The notes under the pieces: generated by a model
The model's input: only the letters and a program-made list of their open reading frames with translations
Told to the model about the DNA's origin: nothing
The model's database searches: none
Source of the DNA: a virus
Strand: one strand, 5' to 3'
Length of the DNA stretch: 64,000 bases
IMG/VR virus record: IMGVR_UViG_3300045960_000093
Coordinates: 1 to 64,000 of that record
Part shown: in pieces, positions 24,619-34,800 of the stretch
Numbering within the stretch: position 1 is the first letter of the stretch
How the letters are laid out: each line of letters begins with the position of its first letter
Translations under genes and position numbers: made by a program

Positions 24619-25374
24619 TCAGAACTTGAGCTGCCAGTAGATCTGCATGGTGTATTCCGCGATCAGCACCAGGCCCTCAAAGGACTTGTATGCCACGACT
24701 GGGACCAAAGATGAACGCTCGGAGAACTGCCACGTAACCCCCGTCTCCGGAGAGCCCCACAGCGCACTGGAGATCTCCAAAGAGGTTGGGCTGAGCACCC
24801 GGATGACGCGGTAGTTACCCGGATGGGCGCCGGTGGTGGCCCGAAACGGCTGCTCCTCGTGGATGGGTGTGAGGCCAGACAGCCCGGTCACCGTGGTGAC
24901 GCTTCCTACGCTGGCGGCAATCGAAGCTCCTGTTCCGCCCATCAACGGGCTCTGACCGACCGTGAGCCCGGCCTCCGAGATGATCTTCGGTATCGACGGC
25001 GTGAACAACGAAACGGTGAACGACGTGTAGGCCATCACCGACGACACCGTCGGGAACGACATCGCGATGATGGGCTTCCAGTATGCGCCCGCCGCGATAC
25101 CCGGCATCGCCAGCGGCGTCACGAGCCGCAGGACGTTCTTGTTCTCTAGCTGAGTGCCACTTCCGATGCCCATGTAGCGCAGCCGCCAGTCTGTGTGGGC
25201 AGCTTCCGCGGGTAGAGGATCGACGTCTGGGTCCGCGATGGTCTTCCAGCTCATCAGATAGGTGAGCCACTTCTCTCCGTAGGTGGTGAAGACGTTGTGC
25301 CCTTCACGCAGCGTACCGGGAACGATCTTCCCTCGTTCGCGGCAGAGCGCTCGGAAGTTGACGCCCTCCCTCAT
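24619..25374 (-). CDS. Baseplate/fibre-linked structural protein with inserted beta module
   Basis: 251 residues. Same fold family as 24015-24608 ('RERGKIVPGTLREGHNVFTT', 'YMGIGSGTQLEN', 'VVAYKSFEGLVLIAEYTMQI'). Between 'IISEAGL' and 'VVAYKSFEGL' it carries a segment of ~70 residues ('TVTGLSGLTP', 'HPGNYRVIRVLSPTSLEI', 'VTWQFSER') that is absent from its paralogue. The segment closely matches modules inside the 1288-residue protein at 25750-29616. The start overlaps the upstream stop (ATGA). Confidence 0.7.
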   Translation of the reverse strand: MREGVNFRALCRERGKIVPGTLREGHNVFTTYGEKWLTYLMSWKTIADPDVDPLPAEAAHTDWRLRYMGIGSGTQLENKNVLRLVTPLAMPGIAAGAYWKPIIAMSFPTVSSVMAYTSFTVSLFTPSIPKIISEAGLTVGQSPLMGGTGASIAASVGSVTTVTGLSGLTPIHEEQPFRATTGAHPGNYRVIRVLSPTSLEISSALWGSPETGVTWQFSERSSLVPVVAYKSFEGLVLIAEYTMQIYWQLKF

Positions 25375-25748
25375 GCCATCCTCCGCGACAGGACGAAGTT
25401 GTAGACCTCGGGGCCTACCGTCAGCGTCTCATAGACCGTGATGACGGTGTCCGTCACGGACCTCACGGTCAGCGTCATGCCGTTGTTCGGGCCGCTGCCG
25501 CCGTCATCTAGGCCCGAGATGATGTCCCCTTGCCGAATGCCGAGCTTGTTCGGGGCCAGCGTAGCCGGGCCCCAGAACTCGTACGTGGTTCCCGTGTAGG
25601 CTGGATTCCGAATGAGCGTGTGGGTCCCGTTGGCCACCAAGCCGTTTCCGTTGAGGCCGGTGCAGACGAGCTCGATGTCGAAGCGCTCTGTAGGCGACAG
25701 CTCGGAGAAGCGCTCGAAGAAGGATCGGTGGATGGGGTCTATCGCCAT
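25371..25748 (-). CDS. Small tail structural protein with divergent beta module
   Basis: 125 residues. The N-terminus ('MAIDPIHRSFFERFSELSPT') is followed by a beta-rich part ('GDIISGLDDGGSGPNNGMTL', 'VRSVTDTVITVYETLTV') that resembles a shortened form of the recurrent beta module of this region. It sits between the 1288-residue protein and the adaptor pair, with 1-4 base junctions on both sides. Function unknown; a baseplate part is likely. Confidence 0.6.
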   Translation of the reverse strand: MAIDPIHRSFFERFSELSPTERFDIELVCTGLNGNGLVANGTHTLIRNPAYTGTTYEFWGPATLAPNKLGIRQGDIISGLDDGGSGPNNGMTLTVRSVTDTVITVYETLTVGPEVYNFVLSRRMA

Positions 25749-25749
25749 G

Positions 25750-28700
25750 TTACGGCCCCACCTGCAGGTACAGCGTCGCCTGCCCGTCCCCGGTGTCGGA
25801 AGTTGCCGAAGGCCGATCGATCACAACGTGCCCAGCGTCGACGTACTGCGTGATCATAAACGTCCCATCATTCGACGGGTTCTGCGAGTTGCTGACCGAA
25901 ACGAAGGTACCAACCATCCCGGGAGTGAAGACGCCTTGAATGCTCCCCAACCCGATGTCGAGGACCTCGAGCTGGACGTCCAAGCCGGCGACGGTGCGAG
26001 CTCCGTAGACCAGCCCGTGCTGTAGCGACGGCCGAACGATGCGAAAGGTTTGACCCGACGCTACCGAGGTGAGGGCCGCATCGCCATCGGCGCGGCGCAG
26101 TTGCCCGCCGGTGTCCGTCAAGTACGGCGGCCGCGGCCGATACCGGACGTTGACGTTGGGGCCAAAGCTGTCGGCCCCGGTCCCGTACGGGCTGTAGATC
26201 GCCACCGAGGTGGGGCTCAAGTAGCTGACGATCTTGTACGTCCCCGGGTGGTCGGAGTTGGTGATCTCCAGATACCAGCCGACGTCGTTGGCCGTCATGC
26301 CGCTCAGACCCGTGATGGGCATCGTACCGGTCAACCAGGTGAGGCTCGACGGCCACACGCGCTCCACCACATCCAGCACGTACTCCCCAAGGTTCGGCCC
26401 ACTCTCGATCGTCAGATGGTCCCCGACCTGTACGTCATTCGACAGCAGGGCCGCCGAGGCGCTGCTCGCGAGACCCGTGGCGTCGGTCTCCAGGTCGGTG
26501 CCTCGCAACAGAGTTCCTGACTGACGACGAAGGACCGAAGCCGTCAAGAGCTGAGTGCCGCTGTAGGAGAACAGGCCGCTATCGAGTAGCGGGTAGTTGA
26601 GCGAAGCGAGCTCCGACAGAGGGGCCGCAGAGCGCAGCACCGCGGTGTTGGGGTTCACGACGGTCAGGATCTCGTACAGCCCAGGGTTCAACATGCCGGC
26701 GCCAGGTTGCCCGGCGTGGATGTACAGCAAGTCCCCCTCGACCTCTGGCAGGCCTCCAGCCGCGGCCTGACGCCCTCGTGCACCACCCCACCCCGTCGCG
26801 GAGGTGGCCACTACCCATGGAGCATTTTCGGCGGTCACGACGTCCCGCAGTGTCTTGAGGATTCTGGTCTGGAACGGGCGCGACCCCAGGTTCCACAGGA
26901 CGGCGCCTTGGTGGTTGTCATCGGTCGCGCGGTTCGTAGCCTCGAGCCCTGTGACGTTGTCGTAGAGCTTGATCCTGATGGCGCCGCCGACCGTGTCCGC
27001 AACCTCGATGTCGTCCGCGACCGAGTGGACCAGAGTGGCGATGACCTTCGTGTAGGTCGGCTTGATGGACCGGATGAAGTCCAAAGCAAACTGGACGTCC
27101 GAGGAATCGAACACCGAGCTGTCGATCAGGATCTTGAACACGAAGTACTTGAGGATCTCCAACCCGAACAGCGAGCGCTCCCACCACATCGGGGTCTTGA
27201 CGTAGTCCTGGACGTCAACGCCCTTGCAGATCGCCGCGTAGGCCTCGATGGTGTCCCCGGCGTTGTAGGGGTTGCCGGTCGCCGGGTTGGTCTCGAGGCC
27301 CACGGACATCGGGTAGAAGTAGACTCGTCGGTTGCCGGTCGGTTTCCAGTTCAGGTCCAGGTCTTCGATGAGCAGCCGGCCCAGCGCTTTCCCTTGGCTG
27401 TCCGTGGTGAAGTTCGCCTGGTGCTCGAGGATCAGGCCCTTCTCGTCCGTGAACGGGAGGCCCAGCAAGATCTGCATGCCGAGCCGAAGGTTGTTGACCG
27501 TGGGCCCGTTCGTGTAGGCGAACACCAACCCTTTGACGGCGCTCAGGTAGGGCGCCCGAGTCTTCTTGGCCGTCAGGTCGTTCCGGTTCAGGCGGACCAG
27601 GCGACCGAAGTTCTCTTCGATCCGGTCAGAGTTGTCGAGCAGCGCGAGCTCCGACCAGAACTCCTCGGGCGACGGGGCCTTGGGAGAGAACAGCTTGTTG
27701 ACGAACGTCAGGGTCCCGTTCTCGATCGTGTAGTCCAGGTTCTCAAGCAGAATGGTCGGAGGGTCGGCCGGCGACTCCTGCAAAGCCGGTAGGCTGACCA
27801 GCGTGGGGTCGATGGCGACCGCCTTGTTGTGCAGCACGGTCTTCGCCCGCATCGAGATCTTGTACTCACTGAAGCGCCGCTGCACGAGGTTGATGCCCGG
27901 AGGGATGTAGGCGATCAGAGTCTCGGCCATCGCGGCGATGTCGCGGTCCGACGACTGGGCAGGCACCATCCTCAGATCGACGACGAGCTGCCGGAACAGC
28001 GCCCGCTCAACATCGGCCCCTTGGCGGCCCCGCTCCACCCAGGAGATCGCCGGGTTGCCGCTGTCGGCCCCGACGGCCAGGGGATTGCGGATCGTGACGG
28101 TGTTCTCGTCGACGTACGAAACGACCTTGTACCGGCCGGGGTTGTCGCCGTTCAGGATCTCCAGCCAGCTGCCAACGCTGGTGGGCCGCATGCCCGACAG
28201 ACCGCTGACCGTTACGACGCCGCCGGATGCCACCACGCTGGCCGCCGAGCCGGAGTTGGTCGGCTCCGAGAGGTCGTCGGTGGTGAACTCGAACGACAGA
28301 CGATCTCCAGCGGCCCCAACGACGCGAGCTCGGAGCTCCGCGCTGATCTTCGCGTCATGGCGCGTCACCTCGAGGACCAGAACATCACCCGCCGACACGC
28401 CGCGGGCCTGGAACTGGGCACCTGGGACATGCAGAAGATGCGACAGCCGCCAGCTGGCCCCGACGATGCCGTCTGACAGCGTCGAGTTTCGTAGGAACAC
28501 CACCGAGTACGGGCGGCCGATAGCGTACGACTGCGCGGTGCCGGTCTTGAAGCTGGGAACCGGTCCACCGGGGGGATCGGCCAGGTAGGCGACCGCGACT
28601 TGGGTGGTCGACACCGTCTTGACGAGGTACGTGCCGGCGTTCTCCCCGCTGCGAATCACCAGACGGTCACCGGCTTGAACGCCTGCCGCTATGAAGTCGG

Positions 28701-29616
28701 TCGGGAGCTCGATGGTGCCCGTCGAGGTCAGGATGTTGCTTCCGAGCGTCGTGGCGCCGTCGGTGTCGGAGGACAGCAGCAAGCCCTTGTTGGCAACCCG
28801 CTCGATGATGTGCCCTTGGCCGTTGACGCACAGCAGCCGGCCCTTGGCGCCGAAGTTGCCGTTGAGGTTCGTGAAGTCCGTCCGGTCGCCGTCGCCTGGG
28901 TTCCCGAGGGGGACGTAGAACACCGTGGTGTTGCCGGTACCGGGGGTCTGGCCGATGTTGCCAGACCGGCCGTTGAGGCCGGCGTCGGTCTTGCCGACGA
29001 TGATGCGCTGGTCTGTGTAGGGCGTCAGGTCGGTGCGCATCGAGACGCGCTGCCACCGGCGCTGCTTGGTCGTCTGGATGGTGGCCAGCGACTTGTTGAG
29101 GTCGTGGTCCCACAGCGTGATGACCTCGGCGCCGAGCTCCTGGATGATGCCGGACCAGATGGTGGTGAGCTTCTCTCGGTCCTCGACGAGGTTCCAGAAG
29201 TCCGAGATGTAGTTCCACAGGAACTGGGCGTCCGGGACGATGTTCTCCCCGACGGGGACCTGGCTGTACTGGATGGTGACGCTGGCCGAGACGGGGTCAC
29301 TGGTGAGCTCGCCGTCATCGACGGTGAGCGCCACCACGTAGGTTCCGACCTTGTCGGGGATGAACGAGACGGCGGCCGCGCGGGGCCGGATCTCTTTGAA
29401 ACCGGAGGTCTCTACTTCGCTACCGAGCGGGGTCTGAGCGAACTTCCAGTGGTAGTTGAGCGGCGTCCGCTCGGGGTCGTAGCTCTTGCGTCCATCGAGC
29501 TGGATGATGGAGCCCAGCAGCGCACTGACCCTCGTAAGGGCCAGCTGCGCCACAGGCTTCTGGTTCTGTGGCCCGACCGTGAAGGTCGTGAACTTTTGAG
29601 AACTTTCGCCGCTCAT
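25750..29616 (-). CDS. Large baseplate/tail protein with PKD-like N-terminus and several beta modules (1288 aa)
   Basis: Residues ~15-115 resemble a PKD/Ig-like domain ('LGSIIQLDGRKSYDPE', 'YHWKFAQTPLGS', 'GTYVVALTVDDGELTSDPVS'), followed by 'FLWNYISDFWNLVEDREKLT'. At least four beta modules follow: 'AGDRLVIRSGENAGTYLVK' (nt ~28600-28690), 'VSGLSGMRP' to 'PGRYKVVSYVDENTVTI' (~28030-28220), 'ITGLSGMTANDVGWYLEI' to 'TYKIVSYLSPTSVAIY' (~26140-26330) and 'FTPGMVGTFVSVSNSQNPS' (~25800-25930). The middle ('EEFWSELALLDNSDRIEENF' and onward) is unrecognised. The size, position and Ig-like/beta composition point to an external baseplate or side-fibre hub. Confidence 0.75.
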   Translation of the reverse strand: MSGESSQKFTTFTVGPQNQKPVAQLALTRVSALLGSIIQLDGRKSYDPERTPLNYHWKFAQTPLGSEVETSGFKEIRPRAAAVSFIPDKVGTYVVALTVDDGELTSDPVSASVTIQYSQVPVGENIVPDAQFLWNYISDFWNLVEDREKLTTIWSGIIQELGAEVITLWDHDLNKSLATIQTTKQRRWQRVSMRTDLTPYTDQRIIVGKTDAGLNGRSGNIGQTPGTGNTTVFYVPLGNPGDGDRTDFTNLNGNFGAKGRLLCVNGQGHIIERVANKGLLLSSDTDGATTLGSNILTSTGTIELPTDFIAAGVQAGDRLVIRSGENAGTYLVKTVSTTQVAVAYLADPPGGPVPSFKTGTAQSYAIGRPYSVVFLRNSTLSDGIVGASWRLSHLLHVPGAQFQARGVSAGDVLVLEVTRHDAKISAELRARVVGAAGDRLSFEFTTDDLSEPTNSGSAASVVASGGVVTVSGLSGMRPTSVGSWLEILNGDNPGRYKVVSYVDENTVTIRNPLAVGADSGNPAISWVERGRQGADVERALFRQLVVDLRMVPAQSSDRDIAAMAETLIAYIPPGINLVQRRFSEYKISMRAKTVLHNKAVAIDPTLVSLPALQESPADPPTILLENLDYTIENGTLTFVNKLFSPKAPSPEEFWSELALLDNSDRIEENFGRLVRLNRNDLTAKKTRAPYLSAVKGLVFAYTNGPTVNNLRLGMQILLGLPFTDEKGLILEHQANFTTDSQGKALGRLLIEDLDLNWKPTGNRRVYFYPMSVGLETNPATGNPYNAGDTIEAYAAICKGVDVQDYVKTPMWWERSLFGLEILKYFVFKILIDSSVFDSSDVQFALDFIRSIKPTYTKVIATLVHSVADDIEVADTVGGAIRIKLYDNVTGLEATNRATDDNHQGAVLWNLGSRPFQTRILKTLRDVVTAENAPWVVATSATGWGGARGRQAAAGGLPEVEGDLLYIHAGQPGAGMLNPGLYEILTVVNPNTAVLRSAAPLSELASLNYPLLDSGLFSYSGTQLLTASVLRRQSGTLLRGTDLETDATGLASSASAALLSNDVQVGDHLTIESGPNLGEYVLDVVERVWPSSLTWLTGTMPITGLSGMTANDVGWYLEITNSDHPGTYKIVSYLSPTSVAIYSPYGTGADSFGPNVNVRYRPRPPYLTDTGGQLRRADGDAALTSVASGQTFRIVRPSLQHGLVYGARTVAGLDVQLEVLDIGLGSIQGVFTPGMVGTFVSVSNSQNPSNDGTFMITQYVDAGHVVIDRPSATSDTGDGQATLYLQVGP

Positions 29617-29625
29617 TCCAGCTCA

Positions 29626-30357
29626 TCAGGCGGAGTAGAAGCACTCCAACCAGTCGACGTACGTTTCATACAGGGACCCGGCGCCGGCGTCTACCTGCGC
29701 GCCAAAGCCGACGCCCGCATAGGCCGGGACGTTGTCCACGAGCTCCGAGATCGCCGCTACGCCGCCACTGATTCGCGTCCACACCGGACTCGGCGGCGGA
29801 TTGACGTAGGGGTCGCTCTCGAACACCTGCAAGTAAGCATCGCCGTTGGGCTGCCGCAAGAAGTCCAGGCGCAAGTGACGCCACTTGTAGCCGCCCAGGG
29901 AACCCGAGACCGGGGTTCCAGACCAGAGAGAGGTCTGCACGCCGGCGACCGTTCGGTAGAGGTTCAGGTTCCACTGGGGAATGGTGCCGTCCTGCCAAAG
30001 CGCCAAGTGGTACCCGTTGTTGGAGATCGCCTTGGTGCTCGAGGCCGTGCTGGGCACCGCATCATCCATCCGGACCCCGAGGATCGCACACTGATTGCCA
30101 GGGTTGCGAAGCCCGAGATTGAACAGCCCACGAACGCTGACGTCTTTCTGCGTGGTGAACTGCGCGGCGTCGACACCGTTGTACTTGAAGCGCACCCGGC
30201 CCTCTCCAGAACCGCCGGCCGAGATGTCGACCTTCCGGCACCAGGTGTCGAACGACAGCTTGTTGCCCGGGACGTTCACGTGCTGGAAAGCGTTGTGAAC
30301 GATGTTGGTGTTGGCCGGCGCTATGGCGGCCAAGATGTTCCAGTCGCTCGCACCCAT
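29626..30357 (-). CDS. LamG/concanavalin-like adhesin protein, first of three
   Basis: 243 residues from ATG 30357, preceded by AGGAGA. The beta-rich sequence has a jelly-roll-like rhythm ('YHLALWQDGTIPQWNLNLYR', 'KWRHLRLDFLRQPNGDAYLQ') and ends 'YAGVGFGAQVDAG...ETYVDWLECF'. This final 'GVGFG...VDW' pattern is typical of concanavalin-like lectin domains. The next two genes encode proteins of similar size and design. A surface-binding appendage tip is likely; the ligand is unknown. Confidence 0.6.
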   Translation of the reverse strand: MGASDWNILAAIAPANTNIVHNAFQHVNVPGNKLSFDTWCRKVDISAGGSGEGRVRFKYNGVDAAQFTTQKDVSVRGLFNLGLRNPGNQCAILGVRMDDAVPSTASSTKAISNNGYHLALWQDGTIPQWNLNLYRTVAGVQTSLWSGTPVSGSLGGYKWRHLRLDFLRQPNGDAYLQVFESDPYVNPPPSPVWTRISGGVAAISELVDNVPAYAGVGFGAQVDAGAGSLYETYVDWLECFYSA

Positions 30358-30366
30358 GTCGATCTC

Positions 30367-31128
30367 CTACGTCAAAGTCCCATACCGGAACGAGATGTTA
30401 TTCCAGAGCGTGACCCCACCGCCACCACTACCGCCCGACACCGCGATACCCATCCTGTGTTGCCCAGAAACGTACGGAGCGAGGTAGTCTCGACGGTCGG
30501 TAGAAGGCCATGTTCCGAACGCCGTCCACGCGGACCAGCCAACGTCGTTGATCGTGGTCAGCCGAGTCGCGGTAGTGTTGTAGCGATAGTAGAAGCGTGT
30601 GTTGGGCACGTCTCCCGAGTGCGTATCATCGAAGCCGCACGCCACCTCGAGCTGGACGAAGTAGCTGTTGAAACGAGGAATCACCACCGCCGAGTTGGCC
30701 CACGCGCTTACCGTCTGACCATCGCTGACGCGATGCGCGTACAGGTATTGGTCCCCCGTCAGATGACTCCCACTGAAGCCGAAGAGGAGCCCCGTGACAC
30801 TGGTGCCGTAGCCGACGATTGCTCCCGACAGGTTGGCGATTCCTTGCATCCAGAAGCCGCATGGTCCGTTGACGGTCGAACGGTTGCTGATGCACCCGCT
30901 GGCGATCTGGTACTTCGCCTTCGATGCTGCGGCGTCGAGCCCGTTGTACAGATACCCCAGGAGGTAGTACCCGCCCGAAGACTGCCGTGACCAGTGGTAT
31001 GAGGTACTGCCGCCACCCGCCGGAGCGATGCTGCATCGGCCCTCGTTCCAGTTGCGCGCCGCGGCGTCGAGCCCCGTGCTCCCGGCGGCATCCTTCCAAG
31101 TCCACCTGGTGAAGTCGCCGGAAGCCAT
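30367..31128 (-). CDS. LamG/concanavalin-like adhesin protein, second of three
   Basis: 253 residues. It starts 'MASGDFTRWTWKDAAG' and has a jelly-roll-like core ('YHWSRQSSGGYYLLGYLYNG', 'PRFNSYFVQLEVACGFDD'). The ending 'HRMGIAVSGGSGGGGVTLWN' matches the Gly-rich closing strand of its two neighbours. It shares 'YNGLDAA' with the 29626 protein ('YNGVDAA') and 'GYLYNG' with the 31128 protein ('GWLYNG'). The start overlaps the upstream stop (TGATG). Likely an adhesin. Confidence 0.6.
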   Translation of the reverse strand: MASGDFTRWTWKDAAGSTGLDAAARNWNEGRCSIAPAGGGSTSYHWSRQSSGGYYLLGYLYNGLDAAASKAKYQIASGCISNRSTVNGPCGFWMQGIANLSGAIVGYGTSVTGLLFGFSGSHLTGDQYLYAHRVSDGQTVSAWANSAVVIPRFNSYFVQLEVACGFDDTHSGDVPNTRFYYRYNTTATRLTTINDVGWSAWTAFGTWPSTDRRDYLAPYVSGQHRMGIAVSGGSGGGGVTLWNNISFRYGTLT

Positions 31129-31841
31129 CAGTCGATCCCCATGTTGATCCGGACCTGGTCGAAGTACACGTAGCAGTTGGTGAAGTCCGGAGAGCTTCCG
31201 CCGACACCGGCGTGCGCCACCCCGAAGCCCCAATAGCCAGGCTGGTTGGTCACCCCGCCGTGTCCGCTGTCGGTCGCGACCGTTGCCCACGACGTCCACC
31301 CGGCGGAACCAGGAGACGACAGCGCGGTGCCGTTGTTGTACCGCTGCTCGAGCAGCACGTTGCTCGAGACGTTCTTCGCACGAATCTCGAACTGGCACAG
31401 GCCGGGACTGTCACCGTTGAGCTTCGGGATCGTCCAGGTACTGCCTACCTGGGCAAAGACCCCGGACAGCACTCGGTACAGACGAACGTTGAACGGACCA
31501 ACGCTTCCCGTCGTAGCGGCCTGGAACAGGCCGGCGAAGTAGCAGTTGAGGTGCGTCGCGAGCGTGGGAGTGGCGCTCTGCTGTCGAATCCATACTCCGT
31601 AGAGGTCGTAGAGGTTCCCCGTGGTGCCGGTGCGAAACGCTCCAGAGATCGACCCATCGCGCAACGGGAAGTTGCCAGCGAACGAGGGACCGTTGTAGAG
31701 CCAACCGACGATCTGCCCGTTGACCTTACTGCCGAGCCGCATGAAGGCGCTGTAGCCCGAGCCGCTGGTCAGCGTCCCGCCACCGCGCTCACGAACCCCC
31801 ATCGGCGGGGCTTCTCGAAAGTTCCAGTTCGCGATCGACAT
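31128..31841 (-). CDS. LamG/concanavalin-like adhesin protein, third of three
   Basis: 237 residues from ATG 31841. Core 'IVGWLYNGPSFAGNFPLRDG', then 'HLNCYFAGLFQAATTGSVGP', 'VRLYRVLSGVFAQVGSTW' and the closing 'GYWGFGVAHAGVGGSSPDF' with 'VYFDQVRI', again a lectin-like jelly-roll ending. It follows the 1199-residue adhesin gene with a one-base overlap, so the four genes are translationally linked. Probable receptor-binding or glycan-binding appendage. Confidence 0.6.
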   Translation of the reverse strand: MSIANWNFREAPPMGVRERGGGTLTSGSGYSAFMRLGSKVNGQIVGWLYNGPSFAGNFPLRDGSISGAFRTGTTGNLYDLYGVWIRQQSATPTLATHLNCYFAGLFQAATTGSVGPFNVRLYRVLSGVFAQVGSTWTIPKLNGDSPGLCQFEIRAKNVSSNVLLEQRYNNGTALSSPGSAGWTSWATVATDSGHGGVTNQPGYWGFGVAHAGVGGSSPDFTNCYVYFDQVRINMGID

Positions 31842-34800
31842 CAGGCTAACCCCGGACCCTTCAAGTAGCACATCATGGCGCCCCACGTCGTGCCTGCGGT
31901 GATCGAAGCCTGTGACTGCTGCGACGCTCCGGTGTGCCCAATCACTCCGATGCGCGCTGCGCCTTGGATGTAGTAGCCCGGGTAGTTGTTGAAGGCGTTG
32001 AAGGAGCCGCCCGGAGCTCCAAAGACGTCGGTGTTCTTGTACGAGCGGAACAGCGCGATGGCGAGGCCGTCGCTTGCCGTGGGCGCCACGGCACCCGTAT
32101 CGGCCGTTGTTGTAGTCCCAGTCACCAGCGTGCCGGTGACGTCGAGGAGCTCGGCGTTGCCGGTCAAGATGGTCTGCATCACGATGACGTTCTTGTTGGA
32201 CGAAGCGAACGACGCCGTCGGGGTGCCACTCGGTGTGACCACAGTCTTGTTCGTTACCGTCCATACCTCGAAGCGGAACTTGCTGTCGGCCGACAGTACG
32301 TTCACCCGCTGTACCGGGGTCCCAAAGCCGGCGTTGGAGATCCCGGTGCATGCCGACATATCCTGCGCGCCACTGTAGTTGGCGTGCAGGATGAAGAAGT
32401 AGGTCGTCCAGCCGAAGATGCAGCCGCCTCCGTAGAAGCCGAACGTTGTGTTGCCGGGGTACAGGTCACCGTACCGACCGCCCCAGCCGTCGGAGCCCGG
32501 CTGTGGGCCGTTGGTGCCGAAGTTGGGCCACCCATAGGCGGCGCCATTTGCCAGAGTGGCAAAAGGCTCGGGAGAAGAAGCCACCGGGTAGTTGTTGAAG
32601 CGGGTGTCGTTCCACGTCAAGCCGTAACCGTCGGTCGGCTGAATGGCGTTGTTGATCCACGACTGGACGTTGAAGTTCGCGTACTCCTCGAACTCCTCGA
32701 CGCTCGGGTTGTCGGAGAACGCCGCCCAGGGCGTCCACTCGACCTCGAAGGCTTCGTAGTAGACCGGGGTTGCCGTGTTGAACCGAGAGGCTGTTCCACT
32801 GTAGCTGGAGTGGATGGCGCCCACGCCAGACCAGTTCTGCTCGAAGTCGTCCCTTGGATTCGTGGTGTCGAAGATCGAAGCACTGGTGGCCGTCGTGCTG
32901 GTGTGCAGCGGTCCCGCATCGGCCCACTCGTCTTCGAAATCCTCCCATGACGTGTTGGCTGTATCGAAGCGACCCGCGGTACCCACGAACGTCGTGTGCA
33001 TAGGGCCAGCATCCGGCCAGCCGCCATAGGGCACACTGGCGTCGAAGTCCTCTTGGTCGGCCACCGGGTCGTTGAAGTGTGAGGCCTCGACCGCCAGGCT
33101 GTCGGTGTGCAGCGGGCCGGCGTCGGGCCAGCCATGCTCGCAGCTGTCCTCGTAGTAGATGGAGCCCGTGAAGATAGCGGGCAAGCCGACGAAGTTGTTG
33201 TTCTCGTAGCTGCGTGCGTTCGCGATGTAGTTGACCGAGTAGTTGACCCGCGCCAGCGCTTCCGCTTCGGTCAACACCGGCCGCAGACAGACCTCCAACC
33301 CGCGAGAAGTGGAGATCAGAACGTGTGAGACCTGACTGACTGTCTTGGCGTAGTCCCCGAAGTGCCCGATCACCAAGCGCGGGTATCCGGAACCGTCTGA
33401 GGGCGCGTAGGGGAACGACAGCTGATCGAACGACAGCGTGGGCCGATCGGACTCGTTCAAGTACAGGTTCAGCTGACCGCGGAAGGTCCGCTCCAGGCGG
33501 TAGAGGGTGAACCTCGTCCAGTCCACGATGGCGAACGTAGCGGCCACCGAGGACACGCCGGCGCGGATGAGCTCCAGGTTCTCCACGGGGTCCGCAACGG
33601 TCTGTAGGAACACGATCTTGCCGTAGGGCGGCCCCATGTCGGCGAAGATCAGCGCGGTCTGGTAGGTGTCGTCGATCAACGCGGCGCGGAAGCCTGTCAG
33701 GTGTCGAGTGGGGGACACGACGTCGCTGCTGGCATAGGACTCGACGCGAGCTCGGAACTCCAACGCGACCCCGTTGCTGGGTCGCATGCCGGCCGTGTAG
33801 TCGCGTCGGATCTGAACTTTGCCCGCCTCCGTCTCATCGGCGTCGGTCAACGTTCCGTACTCGTCACCAGCCGTGATGGTGCCGTTGCCGTCCTTGGCCC
33901 AGCCTGCCGGCAGCGGCGTCACGATCTGGTCGGTCGTGAGGCCACGAACGGCCGTGGAGTACCGAAGCTTGTAGACGCAGAGGCGCGCTGTGGCGACACC
34001 GACGTTGGCGTTGTGGAGGAAGCCGAGCCCCGGCCCCGGCATGCTCGAAGCCGGCAAGGCCGAATAGGCCATGCCGAGAACGTACGTTGGTATGACGCTC
34101 ACGCCGTCATCGATCAGGCAGTACAAGGAGACGGCGTTGTGGTCTGGGTCGAATACGATTCGATAGGTGGTGGGGTTCACAAAGGACTGTTGAGCGGCCG
34201 CGTAGGAGATCAACTGTTCGGGGTTCGGGGTGTCCTTCAAGAACCCCACGTACTGCGTGCCCTGGACGTCTTGGAGGAACGCCAGTCGTGCACTGCGGAC
34301 ACCGTCGTCGACGTAGAACTCGACCCCTGTGGTCTCGACCCCTACGGCTTGCGAGAAAGACTCCACGGAAGCCTTGAAGTCGAACACAGTCTGGGACGAC
34401 ATCGCAGGCTCGGAGCGGTAGTACCCAACGCTCTTGGTGGCATCTCGCCGCTCCACGGCCAGATGGTCACTCTCCAGGAAGGCATCACCCCCGATACTCC
34501 CGAACGAGCTCGGCAGCGAGTTCCACGGCGTTTCATGGTGCTCGGGTAGCGCGGTCGGCCGGTAGAGCATCGCCTCGTTGGTGTGAAAGAACCCTTCGAA
34601 GGCGCCACACACGATGCCCTTACGAATCGGCGCCGTGGTGAGGTTGTAGAGCGCCGCGAACTTCCAGCGGCTGATGCTGGTGGTCTCGGACGCGATGTGA
34701 CCGAAGAACGCCTGCGGGACTTCTTCACGCTGCTCTTCGGTCGGGAGCTCGGAGAAGTCGCTGATCTTCCCGTCGATCAGCAGCGTGTCACCGGCGTCGG

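Noticed and set aside
28600-30990. Rightward open frame of 796 codons opposite the 1288-residue tail protein and the adhesin genes
   Set aside because: Spans three leftward genes and their junctions, with repetitive Arg/Val/Asp composition and no motifs; a shadow of high-GC coding DNA.
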